This document shows positions 25,979 through 34,215 of a stretch of DNA of 56,163 nucleotides, in pieces. The stretch is from assembly GCF_016841685.1 (NCBI RefSeq), contig NZ_JAENYR010000018.1, forward strand, positions 1 to 56,163. The letters run 5' to 3'. The first letter of the stretch is position 1. The number at the start of each line of letters is the position of its first letter. The notes below the pieces were generated by a model, which worked only from the letters and a program-made list of their open reading frames with translations, searched no databases and was not told the DNA's origin. The translations under genes were made by a program, and so were the position numbers. This DNA comes from Thiohalomonas denitrificans. GTDB taxonomy: Bacteria; Pseudomonadota; Gammaproteobacteria; Thiohalomonadales; Thiohalomonadaceae.

Positions 25979-26071
25979 CCGAATTTACCCTTTCAGGAAC
26001 AATTTAACAGCCCCCGGAGGAGCCGGTGCAGATAGGTGGCGGCCCTGCCGGAAAAGCCTATAGAGAATCTG

Positions 26072-26101
26072 TTTATACCGCGTCAAGTGTCGGTGTATAA
26101 T
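26072..26101 (+). promoter_or_regulatory. Candidate sigma-70 promoter of the lipoprotein gene
   Basis: A perfect -10 box TATAAT at 26096-26101 follows TTTATA at 26072-26077 with an 18-bp spacer. The lipoprotein ATG is 35 bp downstream of the -10 box. Confidence 0.5.
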
Positions 26102-26135
26102 CGGCAGTTCTAACAAATACTAAGGAGAACAAAGG

Positions 26136-26696
26136 ATGGTATCGAAGCTTTTCAAAGGAGCGGCACTTGGCGTTTTGACGGTGGCGTTCCTCGCCGGATG
26201 CGGGGCCAGCAATCCGACTCAGCCTAACAAGCAGCCGCTAAGCAAAGAAGCATTGGCCAAAGCCGTTGTGATTAATAGTACCACCCCGTATCGCAAGGGC
26301 GTGTCCGTGCCGGCGGCAGTGCAACGGGAGTGTACCCTGCAGACTCAGCTACCCGACTTTATCGAGTCTTATGCCGAAAAGGCCGGTGTTGCGGTGGCGA
26401 GCGTAAACAGCGCATCCTCCAAAAAGGGACGAGTCCTTGACATGGAGATCATCCATATCGTGGGTAGCGGCGGTGGCGCCTGGTCCGGAGCGAAAAGCGT
26501 CTCGGTGGAAGGCAAGCTCTATACTGACGGCAAGCTGACCGGTACTTTCACCGCGACCCGTCACTCCGGCGGCGGATTGTTCGGTGGCTACAAAGGCACC
26601 TGTTCGATTCTTGGCCGTTGCGTCAAGGCGCTGGGCCAGGATATCTCACGGTGGCTGGAAAGCCCGTACATGGATGCACGGCTCGGCGACGCTTAA
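26136..26696 (+). CDS. Predicted lipoprotein (DUF4410-like)
   Basis: A 186-residue lipoprotein with a clear signal and lipobox FLAGC (Cys22). It follows an AAGGAG ribosome binding site 8 bp before the ATG. The mature domain has Gly-rich strands (GSGGGAWSGA, GTFTATRHSGGG) and ends CSILGRCVKALGQDISRWL, a pattern seen in DUF4410-like lipoproteins of unknown function. It has its own promoter and a strong downstream hairpin. It sits within the pigment region, but no functional link to it is visible. Confidence 0.8.
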   Translation: MVSKLFKGAALGVLTVAFLAGCGASNPTQPNKQPLSKEALAKAVVINSTTPYRKGVSVPAAVQRECTLQTQLPDFIESYAEKAGVAVASVNSASSKKGRVLDMEIIHIVGSGGGAWSGAKSVSVEGKLYTDGKLTGTFTATRHSGGGLFGGYKGTCSILGRCVKALGQDISRWLESPYMDARLGDA

Positions 26697-26712
26697 CAGC
26701 GGTCATTTATGT

Positions 26713-26745
26713 CAAAGAGGGGGTTTCTGCGGAGCCCCCTCTTTG
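26713..26745. terminator. Hairpin terminator after the lipoprotein gene
   Basis: A perfect 11-bp stem, CAAAGAGGGGG / CCCCCTCTTTG, with an 11-base loop, 16 bp after the lipoprotein stop. No long T-run follows. It may act in both directions between the convergent lipoprotein and methyltransferase genes. Confidence 0.65.
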
Positions 26746-26757
26746 CGCCGCTCTCCA

Positions 26758-26848
26758 CTAGTGTCCTGTCGTCCGTCCAATGCCGCCCCTCAGAGCCCCC
26801 GAGCGAGGCGATAAGCGGGACGGCCGCTATTCTCGGACAGGCTCCTAG
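26758..26848. mobile_element. Inverted-repeat element, family 2, short copy
   Basis: This 91-bp copy is bounded by CTAG on both sides: CTAGTGTCCTGTCG at 26758 and GGACAGGCTCCTAG ending at 26848. The interior resembles part of the other family 2 copies (rc: CCCGCTTATCGCCTCG against CCCATTATTCGCCTCG). It is probably an internally shortened copy. Confidence 0.6.
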
Positions 26849-26895
26849 AAGCCCGGTCCGATTCTCTCGGAATTTCTTCATGCCTGGCGGAGAGT

Positions 26896-27972
26896 TCACT
26901 CACCGTGACTTTCGCATTTGATGAGACTCTGGCAAATACCAAGCTCGTCTACGACTTCACTGATGACCAGCCCGGCTTCGTTGATACACCATTCCATATC
27001 CGCAAAGCTGTACATTTTGCTGCAGCCGTTGGCCATGACCGTGAAGTAGGGTGACGTATTGATAATGCAGTAGGCCGAGGCCTCGAAGCGCTGTCGGTCC
27101 CAGAGCGGCTCCATAATCATGATCCTGCCCCGTCTGCTGAGCGCCGCCTTAGCCTTTTCAAGGATCCTGACCACGTCTTTCTTGCTGAAACAGTCCAGGA
27201 ACTGACTCATCCAAATCAGATCCCACTCGCCACTCAACGGTTCTTCATCAAGGATGTTACCGGCGACAGTAGCGATCCTGTCCTGAAGTCCCTTCTCGAG
27301 AATATTTCGCTCCACCAGGGTGATTTGCTCGGGGAGATCAAACAGGGAAATGGCAATGTCATCACTGCTCTCTGCCAGCGATATGGAAAAATTGCCGGTA
27401 TTCCCACCGATTTCCAGGAAATTTCCAGGCTTTTCGGACAGCACCCTGCTCTGGCCCTCCTTTAGCGCTGAATCGGAGTAGTAGTGATCGAAGCGGAACC
27501 AGCTATCACGGACTTTCTCGGGAAGGCTGGACAGACCAGGGTAAATGACCGGCCAATCGCCGAATTCCTTCAAGCCGATCGGCCTCTCTTCCGCGATGCA
27601 ATCTTCCAGGTGAAAAAGTGCCCTGTAATTGACGTAATGGTTGTAATCCATATTGATATTCGTCATCTCGTCCTTGAGAAGGAACCAACCCGTCTTTGTC
27701 AGAAACCACAGGCTGTCTTCCCGGTGAACGATATCGGCGCTCATACCGGTTTCCAGGAGCACTTCCAGTCCATATTCCGAAACGCCCGTTTCGCGTTTGA
27801 GCCCGGCGATATCGAGTCCGTCACGATGCTCATGCAATACCCGGAGGATCTCAAGGTCGCGCAGGACACGAGCAGCCTGGAAAATTATGGGAGCAAAGGC
27901 GATGCGTTGAGCCTTGTATTGGGCATCCAATGCACTCGGTTGTTCTTTTTCCTCGTGAAATAAATCTTTCAT
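26896..27972 (-). CDS. SAM-dependent O-methyltransferase-like protein
   Basis: A 358-residue protein. A helical N-terminal dimerisation/winged-helix domain is followed by a methyltransferase domain whose motif I reads FLEIGGNTGNFS, as in COMT-type small-molecule O-methyltransferases. The ATG at 27972 is preferred because the upstream extension is Pro/Arg-rich and lacks family features. Methyltransferases are common tailoring genes of aryl polyene pigments, where they methylate the aryl hydroxyl or ring. The gene stands alone, about 0.9 kb from the hydrolase, so membership of the pathway is probable but unproven. Confidence 0.8.
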   Translation of the reverse strand: MKDLFHEEKEQPSALDAQYKAQRIAFAPIIFQAARVLRDLEILRVLHEHRDGLDIAGLKRETGVSEYGLEVLLETGMSADIVHREDSLWFLTKTGWFLLKDEMTNINMDYNHYVNYRALFHLEDCIAEERPIGLKEFGDWPVIYPGLSSLPEKVRDSWFRFDHYYSDSALKEGQSRVLSEKPGNFLEIGGNTGNFSISLAESSDDIAISLFDLPEQITLVERNILEKGLQDRIATVAGNILDEEPLSGEWDLIWMSQFLDCFSKKDVVRILEKAKAALSRRGRIMIMEPLWDRQRFEASAYCIINTSPYFTVMANGCSKMYSFADMEWCINEAGLVISEVVDELGICQSLIKCESHGE

Positions 27973-28105
27973 TCCGCTCGTATATTCATGGTAGGGGAAA
28001 TGGATCGGGCGACCGTTTACAGGGCGATTATACGAGGGCGGGTCGGGTTCCGCACATTTCGCTACAGAAACGGAAGAATTTCGTCTATTACCTCCCGGAT
28101 ACATA

Positions 28106-28270
28106 AAGGGTAACCGCATACTTCAAAGCGAGCGGTGTAAGTCCTTGATAGCAGGTCGTCGGCAGCAGGGATGCTGCCGTCGAGCGTACACGGATGTATT
28201 CACAGCGTACCTGCTATCAAGGACTTATATCGCTTGCCGGCATCAAAAATGTGAGTATGCGTTTACCCTG
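28106..28270. mobile_element. Inverted-repeat element, family 1, copy 2 (165 bp, deleted inside)
   Basis: It begins AAGGGTAACCGCATACTTC and ends ATGCGTTTACCCTG. It lacks about 100 bp of the centre present in copies 1 and 3. The flanks are a near-perfect 10-bp direct repeat: CGGATACATA (28096-28105) and CAGATACATA (28271-28280). It lies in the 411-bp gap between the divergent methyltransferase and hydrolase genes, 113 bp before the hydrolase start, and may influence either promoter. Confidence 0.8.
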
Positions 28271-28383
28271 CAGATACATAGAGGGCGCCAAGGCACTCTC
28301 CGTATACTCTTCTATAGTTATATCTTTCCGGGTCGTGAAATGAGACATACTGAACAGCAGTTGGTGTTTATTCAGGGGGAGTC

Positions 28384-29727
28384 GTGAGAGGCGTTTTACC
28401 GGCCATCGTCATTCTGTTCTCCATGATTCCCGTGGCCGCAATCGGCACCTCGATTGATTCAAACTGTATCGATGAGCCGATTTTTGAAGGCGAGGTGTGC
28501 GTCTACGAAGCCAACACCGGTGCCGAGCAGGCTGTGGTGCTGGTCCACGGCATCGGCGGCAGCGCCGTCTTCGACTGGGAATACCTGATCCCGATTCTCG
28601 CCGAACGTTACCATGTGGTTGCCCTGGACCTGCCCGGTTTCGGCGACTCCAGCAAGGCCAGCCGACGCTATACCCCAACGCGCTATGCACACCTTCTGCG
28701 ATTCGTCACCGAGCGCTACATCAAGACCCCTTTCAGCTTGGTGGGTCATTCGCTGGGTGGGGCCGTCGCACTGCGGTACGCAGCCCTGTATCCAGATGGC
28801 CTGGACCGAATGGTGCTCGCCAATGCCGCTGGGATCCTCCATGGTTTGGCACTCAGCAAGCATCTGGCCGGTGGCTGGACGGAAAGAATGGGCTTTCCGG
28901 AAGCGGCCGGTTGGGTTGAGCGTCTGACCGGAAAGATCTTGGAGGAGGTGGAGCGTTTGCCGATGTCGCCGGATGACTGGATGAACAGCGGGCCGCACCG
29001 GGGAGAGGAGCTGAATGGCGACGCGAGTCGGGTAGCCGCCATGGAGTTGGCACAAGAGGATTTCAGTGCGCCCATTGGAATGATCGAGATCCCGACTCTG
29101 GTGATCTGGGGAGATAGCGACCGGATCGCGCCGCTGCGTACCGGCATCGTGCTCTCGCGCCGCATGCAGAATGCCCGATTGGTGCAAATGGAGAATACCG
29201 GTCACGCCTCGATGCGGGAGGCTCCGCGACGCTTCAATCGCCTGGTATCGGACTTTTTGGAAAAGCCTCTGACCAAGAAGGGGCGCGAGCCTGAACCGAT
29301 CACCTCGGTCGACTCCGAGCGGGTTGGCCGCTGCGAGAATCGGTCCGGGATGACATTCGAAGGGCATTATCGTCGTATCGAACTGCGCCACTGCAAAGGG
29401 GTCACCATCAAAGCGTCCACAGTGGGCCGCATTTCGCTGTTCGAATCGCGGGTCGATATCATCGATAGCCAGGTGCTCTCCTCATCCACCGCACTGACCG
29501 CTGAAGGCTCCTATGTACGGGCGACTGCCACAACTTTTAGGGGTGAAACGGCGATTGCCGCATCCCGAAGTCGTTTCGACCTTGCCGGCGTATCTCTGAT
29601 AGGAAAGCGTGCCGCAGTAGAGGCCAAACGCTCGTCGAAGTTTATTTTCTCGGTCTGTGACATTTCGAGTGGCACAAATAAGGGTCACCTGCACGGCTTT
29701 CGCAACCTTAAGGCAGAGTCTCTTTAG
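28384..29727 (+). CDS. Secreted alpha/beta hydrolase with repetitive C-terminal domain
   Basis: A 447-residue protein with an N-terminal signal peptide (PAIVILFSMIPVAAIG). Residues ~45-300 form an alpha/beta hydrolase domain with VLVHGIGG, nucleophile GHSLGG, acid WGDSDRIAP and His in ENTGHAS. The final ~130 residues have short repeated strands (KGVTIKASTVGRISLFESRVDIIDSQV-like pattern), suggesting a small right-handed beta-helix. It begins at a GTG behind GGGGAG. This domain pair is unusual. The protein is probably periplasmic or surface-exposed, with an ester-type substrate. Confidence 0.8.
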   Translation: MRGVLPAIVILFSMIPVAAIGTSIDSNCIDEPIFEGEVCVYEANTGAEQAVVLVHGIGGSAVFDWEYLIPILAERYHVVALDLPGFGDSSKASRRYTPTRYAHLLRFVTERYIKTPFSLVGHSLGGAVALRYAALYPDGLDRMVLANAAGILHGLALSKHLAGGWTERMGFPEAAGWVERLTGKILEEVERLPMSPDDWMNSGPHRGEELNGDASRVAAMELAQEDFSAPIGMIEIPTLVIWGDSDRIAPLRTGIVLSRRMQNARLVQMENTGHASMREAPRRFNRLVSDFLEKPLTKKGREPEPITSVDSERVGRCENRSGMTFEGHYRRIELRHCKGVTIKASTVGRISLFESRVDIIDSQVLSSSTALTAEGSYVRATATTFRGETAIAASRSRFDLAGVSLIGKRAAVEAKRSSKFIFSVCDISSGTNKGHLHGFRNLKAESL

Positions 29728-29763
29728 GCACGGCAATTGCCCGGGCTCACTGCCGAAGGCATC

Positions 29764-30204
29764 CTAACGCTTGCGGCGGGATTGGTACTTCACCACCCAC
29801 TGGCTGATCTCGGAGTAGGGGAGCTGCTCGAAATCGTGCCAGCGTTCCAGACTCTCACTGACCAGGGCGCCGATGTCGTCCACGTGTTCGGCATCTTCGC
29901 CTTGCGCCACCGAACTCAGGCCGAGCAGGCCGCCGCACTCCACCTTCATCTCCTTGCCGTGGGGCAGCGGTCCATCGAGCTGTTTCAGGCGCAGGGCGAA
30001 GAGGGCGTTTTCCCGCAGTCGCGCAATCAGACCGCCACAGCGCTGATGCCCGCCCGGTGACTGGCAGGCGATTGCTTCACGTTCAGCGATTAAGACCTTT
30101 TCGGAGTGAGAGCAGGCGGCGCAGCCCCGCAGGACCGCCTTGGCGAACACGCAGGGAAGTTCGTTGACTTCGGCACAGGTCTTTTTGAACTCGAGTTCGT
30201 CCAT
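29764..30204 (-). CDS. Cys-rich small protein of unknown function
   Basis: A 146-residue soluble protein with Cys residues at 10, 18, 28, 31, 47 and 56. The pattern includes CxxC (GCAAC) and a CQSPGGHQRCGG segment, which could bind a metal or an Fe-S cluster. The ATG at 30204 overlaps the stop of the upstream Sel1 gene (TGATG), so the two are probably co-translated. I do not recognise the family. Confidence 0.7.
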   Translation of the reverse strand: MDELEFKKTCAEVNELPCVFAKAVLRGCAACSHSEKVLIAEREAIACQSPGGHQRCGGLIARLRENALFALRLKQLDGPLPHGKEMKVECGGLLGLSSVAQGEDAEHVDDIGALVSESLERWHDFEQLPYSEISQWVVKYQSRRKR

Positions 30205-30833
30205 CAGTGGATCGCTTGCATGCGCTCCATCATGTTTTTTTTGTAGGCTTCTATCTCGCTCTGGTCGAGCCGTGCGGTAAGCATCTGCAACTCTCTCTGC
30301 GCCGGTTCGCTGCCATTCATCACCGCCAGGGTGAGCCACTGGAAAGCCGCTTCGGCGTTTTCAGCGACAAGGCTCCCCTCGGAAAGCAGTTTACCGAGTA
30401 CGTACAGGGCCTTGGGATGGCCCTGGTTGGCGGCTTGCTCATAGAGACCGAGCGCCTCGGTAGCCGCGGGAGTGCCCGGGTGGGCGCCTTCGATGAGCAG
30501 TTCGGCCAGCGAGCACTGGGCATCCGAATCCCCCCTCCTGGCTCCTTTTTGGAAGTAGTCGCGGGCCTTCTTGGCGCTGCTGGCCACGCCGTGGCCATTG
30601 GCGTACATCCAGCCGAGCAGAGTCATTGCCTCGCCGATGTCCTGGCTGGCCGCCCTGGAGAGCCACTCCACCGCCTTTCCGGGGTTCGGCTTGACACCGC
30701 GGCCGTTGGCGTAGAGCACGCCGAGTGTGAACTGGGCCTGTGGATCGCCCTTTTCAGCCCGGGCTTCGATGTCCGGGAGCTGGTCCTTCTTGAAACCTTC
30801 GAGAATAGCCTGCAGGCGTTGACTGGTACTCAT
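30204..30833 (-). CDS. Sel1-repeat protein
   Basis: A 209-residue protein with four Sel1-like (TPR-related) repeats between about residues 28 and 175. Each carries an A-x-LG-x-hY-x-G-x-G-V pattern (LGVLYANGRGV, LGWMYANGHGV). There is no signal peptide. Such proteins usually act as protein-binding scaffolds. It is coupled to the Cys-rich gene that follows. Confidence 0.82.
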   Translation of the reverse strand: MSTSQRLQAILEGFKKDQLPDIEARAEKGDPQAQFTLGVLYANGRGVKPNPGKAVEWLSRAASQDIGEAMTLLGWMYANGHGVASSAKKARDYFQKGARRGDSDAQCSLAELLIEGAHPGTPAATEALGLYEQAANQGHPKALYVLGKLLSEGSLVAENAEAAFQWLTLAVMNGSEPAQRELQMLTARLDQSEIEAYKKNMMERMQAIH

Positions 30834-30907
30834 GCCGTTCGTATATCCGATTCAAAGCCTCAAGTATATCAGACGTGGCCAATTTGTTTCGAGGTTTCCC
30901 GGAAGAG

Positions 30908-31168
30908 CAGGGCAACCGCCTACTTTGAAGCGAGCGGTGTAAGTCCTTGATAGCAGGTCGTCGGCAGCACGCCGCCAGGGATGGCGGTGTTCGACAATGC
31001 AGGAGCACACTTGTCGAGGGATGCTGCCCTCGAGCGTACACGGATGAAAGATGATTGCTCCTGCATAATCTTCACTTCCTACATCCCTGTAGGTCGTATT
31101 CACAGCGTACCGGCTATCAAGGACTTGGTTCGCTGCCGGCATCAAAATGCGAGTATGCGTTTACCCTG
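30908..31168. mobile_element. Inverted-repeat element, family 1, copy 3 (261 bp)
   Basis: It begins CAGGGCAACCGCCTACTTTG and ends ATGCGTTTACCCTG, and is nearly identical in layout to copy 1. A perfect 10-bp direct repeat, CCCGGAAGAG, flanks it (30898-30907 and 31169-31178). It occupies most of the 367-bp gap between the Sel1 gene and the 905-residue membrane protein gene. Confidence 0.87.
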
Positions 31169-31200
31169 CCCGGAAGAGCAGTCCGGGCGCGAGTCGGTTG

Positions 31201-33918
31201 TCATCGAGGGGCCACCTGCAACCGGCTATCCCGGGAAACGGTGGCACGAGACAATTGGGTGGATAGCTGCTGCAGGATGCGCCCGTCGCAGACCACTTCA
31301 TAGAAGCGACGGCTCTCTGCAAAAGGCGCATCGAAGGGCTGGTGCTCCGGATCGTAGATCTGAACCGGTGCCTCGCGGATGACCAACGTATGGCTGTTCC
31401 CTTCCCGGTCCGGGAAACGCGCGGTGTGAAGTTGGCTCCCGGGATACTCGAGGATCCGGTTCTCGATCGGGCGAAGTTTCAGTTCCCGGGTCAGTTTCTT
31501 GAAAGCCGATGGTTCCAGGATGATTCCATTGAGGTTGTAGACCAGGTCCGTGCCCTCCTTCTGGCCGACCTTCAGCGCGTTCAGGGAGGGTTCGTAGACA
31601 GCTGCATGGGTGGTGGATAGCACCGTGTCGCCGTACCACTCGCGTAGCGCCCAGGCGCAGGCGGAAAGGCGGTCGGCACGATTGATCGCGGGTGATATGG
31701 TGATGCGGGTATCGCCATCGAACAGATATCGCGGAGGTGTGGCATTGAACGCAATGCCAATGCCCAGCTCCAGTTGTGGCAAGTCATGCCCCGCCAGCAG
31801 CTTGTTCTGGTGTTCGAGGATATGCAGCATTTCTACGGCCATGGCGCAGGCGCGGCTCACGGCCAGGTGCTCGCCGTGCGGTGTGTCCCACTCATTGAAG
31901 ACCAGGATCACCGCATCACCCTCGATGAACACCTTTTCCGCTCCATAGCGTTGGATCACCCTGTTGACCGGATCAAAGAAGTTGCGGCTGAAGTGGGTGG
32001 CGGGATTGAGGTTCTTCCGGGTCAGTTCCTCGGTGATTCGGGTAGAACCGCGCAGATCGGCTTTTAAAATGGCATGCCGGACGATCTCTGCATGCTGATC
32101 CTTCACCTCCGAAGGCGCCAGGAATTCGTGCAGGCTTCGGTTCGAACGTGAGGTAAGGATGTCCTTTTCGTCGGCGAGCAAATGCACCTGGGCCGCAGCC
32201 TGCTGAATGTCATAAAACAGTTTCAGGTCCCGACGGTAGGCGGAGAAGTCACGCATGAAGCGCAGCAAAACGTCCGTGACGTCACCTCGCACCTTGCGCT
32301 TGATCCGCAGATACGAACGGGCCAACTGTTGGAGCGGGGGAAGCCCCGGAGTGGTCTTCAAGCGTTGTCTGATGGCAGAAATCCCGCCCGGGTGATCCAG
32401 CGTCCTGTGCAAAGTGGTGGGATTCGCCTGACCGCCATCGGCCAGTCTGGCCGCTTCGTAGGCGGCGAGGATGGTGGTCAACAGTTGGTTCTGCTCGAGT
32501 GCATTGCGCAACAGCGCCAGATTCAGGCGCTGGTGCCGGATTTGGCCGCGCAGACTGCGCGCGCGCTGCTTCTTTCCGGCCTGTCGTGCCTTGTGTACCT
32601 GATCCAGTGTCCAGCGCACGTCCAGAAGTGCCGAGATGTTCAGTGGCTGCATTAGGACGGACGGTCGGTTGAGTGCATGATGGTAATTTCTGCAGGAAGC
32701 AATCGGTTCCTCCTCCTTCGGTTCGCCTCCGGCATCGACCTTGGGTTCAAGCGCAAGCAATGCCGAATTGTTGGGTTCGAACACCGGGCCGAGCACGCTA
32801 TCGATTCGGGTAAAGCTGTGTGGCTCACTGTCGAGGTGCGCTAACAGGAGGTAGTGCCGCACCATCACTTCTTCGTCGTTCGGCGATGCGGCCTGCAGCA
32901 GTGGTGCGTTAAAGGCCTCGACCAACAGCAACCGGGAACTGCCGAACAGGGATAGACGAAGTTCAGCCAACTTCTCCGCTTCGATGCGGGTCAGTGCACC
33001 GAACAGGCAATGGCAGACCTGGTAATAGAGATGTTGGTACCGGCGTGCGCTCGCGATAGCTCCGTCCGACGATAACGTGATCGAGCCGGGCCGGCTGAGC
33101 TGTGACAGGGAGCGGTCGATTGCCGCATGGATCTGTCCCTGAATCAACTTGATGATCGCCGTGTAAAGCAGGCTCAGTTCCATCGGCTGCCTGGTCTTGG
33201 CGATCCGGACCAGAGCCGCCTGGATCATGGGTATGTAGGTCTCGGCCAGACTTCGTAATTGGTTGCGGGTGAGCAGATTCAGGTCGCGTTGGGATTCCTT
33301 GCGATATCGCGATACCAGATCAGCAGTCAATGCCTGCACTGTGCGGGTGAACAGCGGACTCAGAAGCACATCGATATGAACATTGTCGATGCCACGGGGA
33401 AAGCCGCCGAGATCGATGCACTGATCGTGGCCGCGTTTGAGCCTGACGACCGAAACCCGGGGGGTGATTTGGCGCTGGAAAAGCCCGTAGACAAGCAGCG
33501 ACAAACCGAAAAAGATGGCAATATCGCTGATGCCAAACACTACGGTGACGGCGCTTATATCGACCTGAAACAGGCGAAGTATCCGACCCAGGAAGAGCTG
33601 ATCGATGACTTGGGCGAAGATGCCTCCGGTCGCCAGTTGCACGCCGACACCGGTCAGGGGCGCGGCGTTCAGAAAGCCTCGACCGAGACGGAACAGCAGC
33701 AGGAAGATCACCAGCAGACCGCCGAACAGCGGCCAACCTTCGGCACTCTGTCCGGTCCGTAGATAGTCTCCAAAGGACCCGGGCAGGCGTGAGGTCGTGA
33801 TATGGAGTCCGGTGTCGCCCGCCAGCTGCCGAACCGTCTCGCCCCAGGGTCCGACGACCAGGCCTTTGCTGGCGATTTCCAGCAAAATGACGAGAAGGGG
33901 GACCCAGGCGAAACGCAT
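31201..33918 (-). CDS. LspA-like membrane domain fused to a class III cyclase-like domain
   Basis: A 905-residue protein. The N-terminal ~145 residues form four hydrophobic segments with a signal-peptidase-II-like pattern: EIASKGLVV near the start, Asp106 in AQVIDQLF and Asp132 in GISDIAIFF. A long helical middle region follows. The C-terminal region has a nucleotidyl-cyclase-like pattern, with Asp621 in KADLRGST, Asp668 in EGDAVILVF, and LGIGIAF. Both metal-type Asp residues of the cyclase fold are present, but substrate residues cannot be judged. The ATG at 33918 is used. The upstream TTG would add five residues. The function is unknown, and an envelope sensor is possible. Confidence 0.72.
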   Translation of the reverse strand: MRFAWVPLLVILLEIASKGLVVGPWGETVRQLAGDTGLHITTSRLPGSFGDYLRTGQSAEGWPLFGGLLVIFLLLFRLGRGFLNAAPLTGVGVQLATGGIFAQVIDQLFLGRILRLFQVDISAVTVVFGISDIAIFFGLSLLVYGLFQRQITPRVSVVRLKRGHDQCIDLGGFPRGIDNVHIDVLLSPLFTRTVQALTADLVSRYRKESQRDLNLLTRNQLRSLAETYIPMIQAALVRIAKTRQPMELSLLYTAIIKLIQGQIHAAIDRSLSQLSRPGSITLSSDGAIASARRYQHLYYQVCHCLFGALTRIEAEKLAELRLSLFGSSRLLLVEAFNAPLLQAASPNDEEVMVRHYLLLAHLDSEPHSFTRIDSVLGPVFEPNNSALLALEPKVDAGGEPKEEEPIASCRNYHHALNRPSVLMQPLNISALLDVRWTLDQVHKARQAGKKQRARSLRGQIRHQRLNLALLRNALEQNQLLTTILAAYEAARLADGGQANPTTLHRTLDHPGGISAIRQRLKTTPGLPPLQQLARSYLRIKRKVRGDVTDVLLRFMRDFSAYRRDLKLFYDIQQAAAQVHLLADEKDILTSRSNRSLHEFLAPSEVKDQHAEIVRHAILKADLRGSTRITEELTRKNLNPATHFSRNFFDPVNRVIQRYGAEKVFIEGDAVILVFNEWDTPHGEHLAVSRACAMAVEMLHILEHQNKLLAGHDLPQLELGIGIAFNATPPRYLFDGDTRITISPAINRADRLSACAWALREWYGDTVLSTTHAAVYEPSLNALKVGQKEGTDLVYNLNGIILEPSAFKKLTRELKLRPIENRILEYPGSQLHTARFPDREGNSHTLVIREAPVQIYDPEHQPFDAPFAESRRFYEVVCDGRILQQLSTQLSRATVSRDSRLQVAPR

Positions 33919-34164
33919 CGATCGGCCTAACAATAGTTATAAAGCATTACATTCTACCGGTGGCACGGTTCGGGAGGAAATCGATATGAACCCGGTGAGC
34001 GGTGAGCTACGTTAGCCGTGCGCCACGGCTGTTTCGAAGTTAGTAATAAACTACGCCCCCGATGGCACCCAAATGGAGCATCGGGGTGATTCCGGGCACC
34101 AATACAGTGCGTCTTATGGTTGCGGTGCGACTTTAAGCCGTTGTTTTATTGTCAGGCATCGGGA

Positions 34165-34180
34165 TGGTGCGCTTCTTGCA
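34165..34180 (+). promoter_or_regulatory. Candidate sigma-54 promoter for amt
   Basis: TGGTGC-N5-TTGCA matches the -24/-12 consensus with the exact 12-bp spacing between GG and GC. The start site would fall near 34191, 25 bp before the amt ATG. Ammonium transporter genes are commonly NtrC/sigma-54 controlled. No NtrC site was identified by eye in the 297-bp gap. Confidence 0.5.
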
Positions 34181-34215
34181 CTTCCTTGCATCATTCGCGA
34201 GCAAGAGGTCCCACA

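Noticed and set aside
26896-28119. Longer start for the methyltransferase at 28119
   Set aside because: The extra residues are Pro/Arg-rich, lack family similarity, and run towards the family 1 element. The ATG at 27972 gives a complete enzyme.
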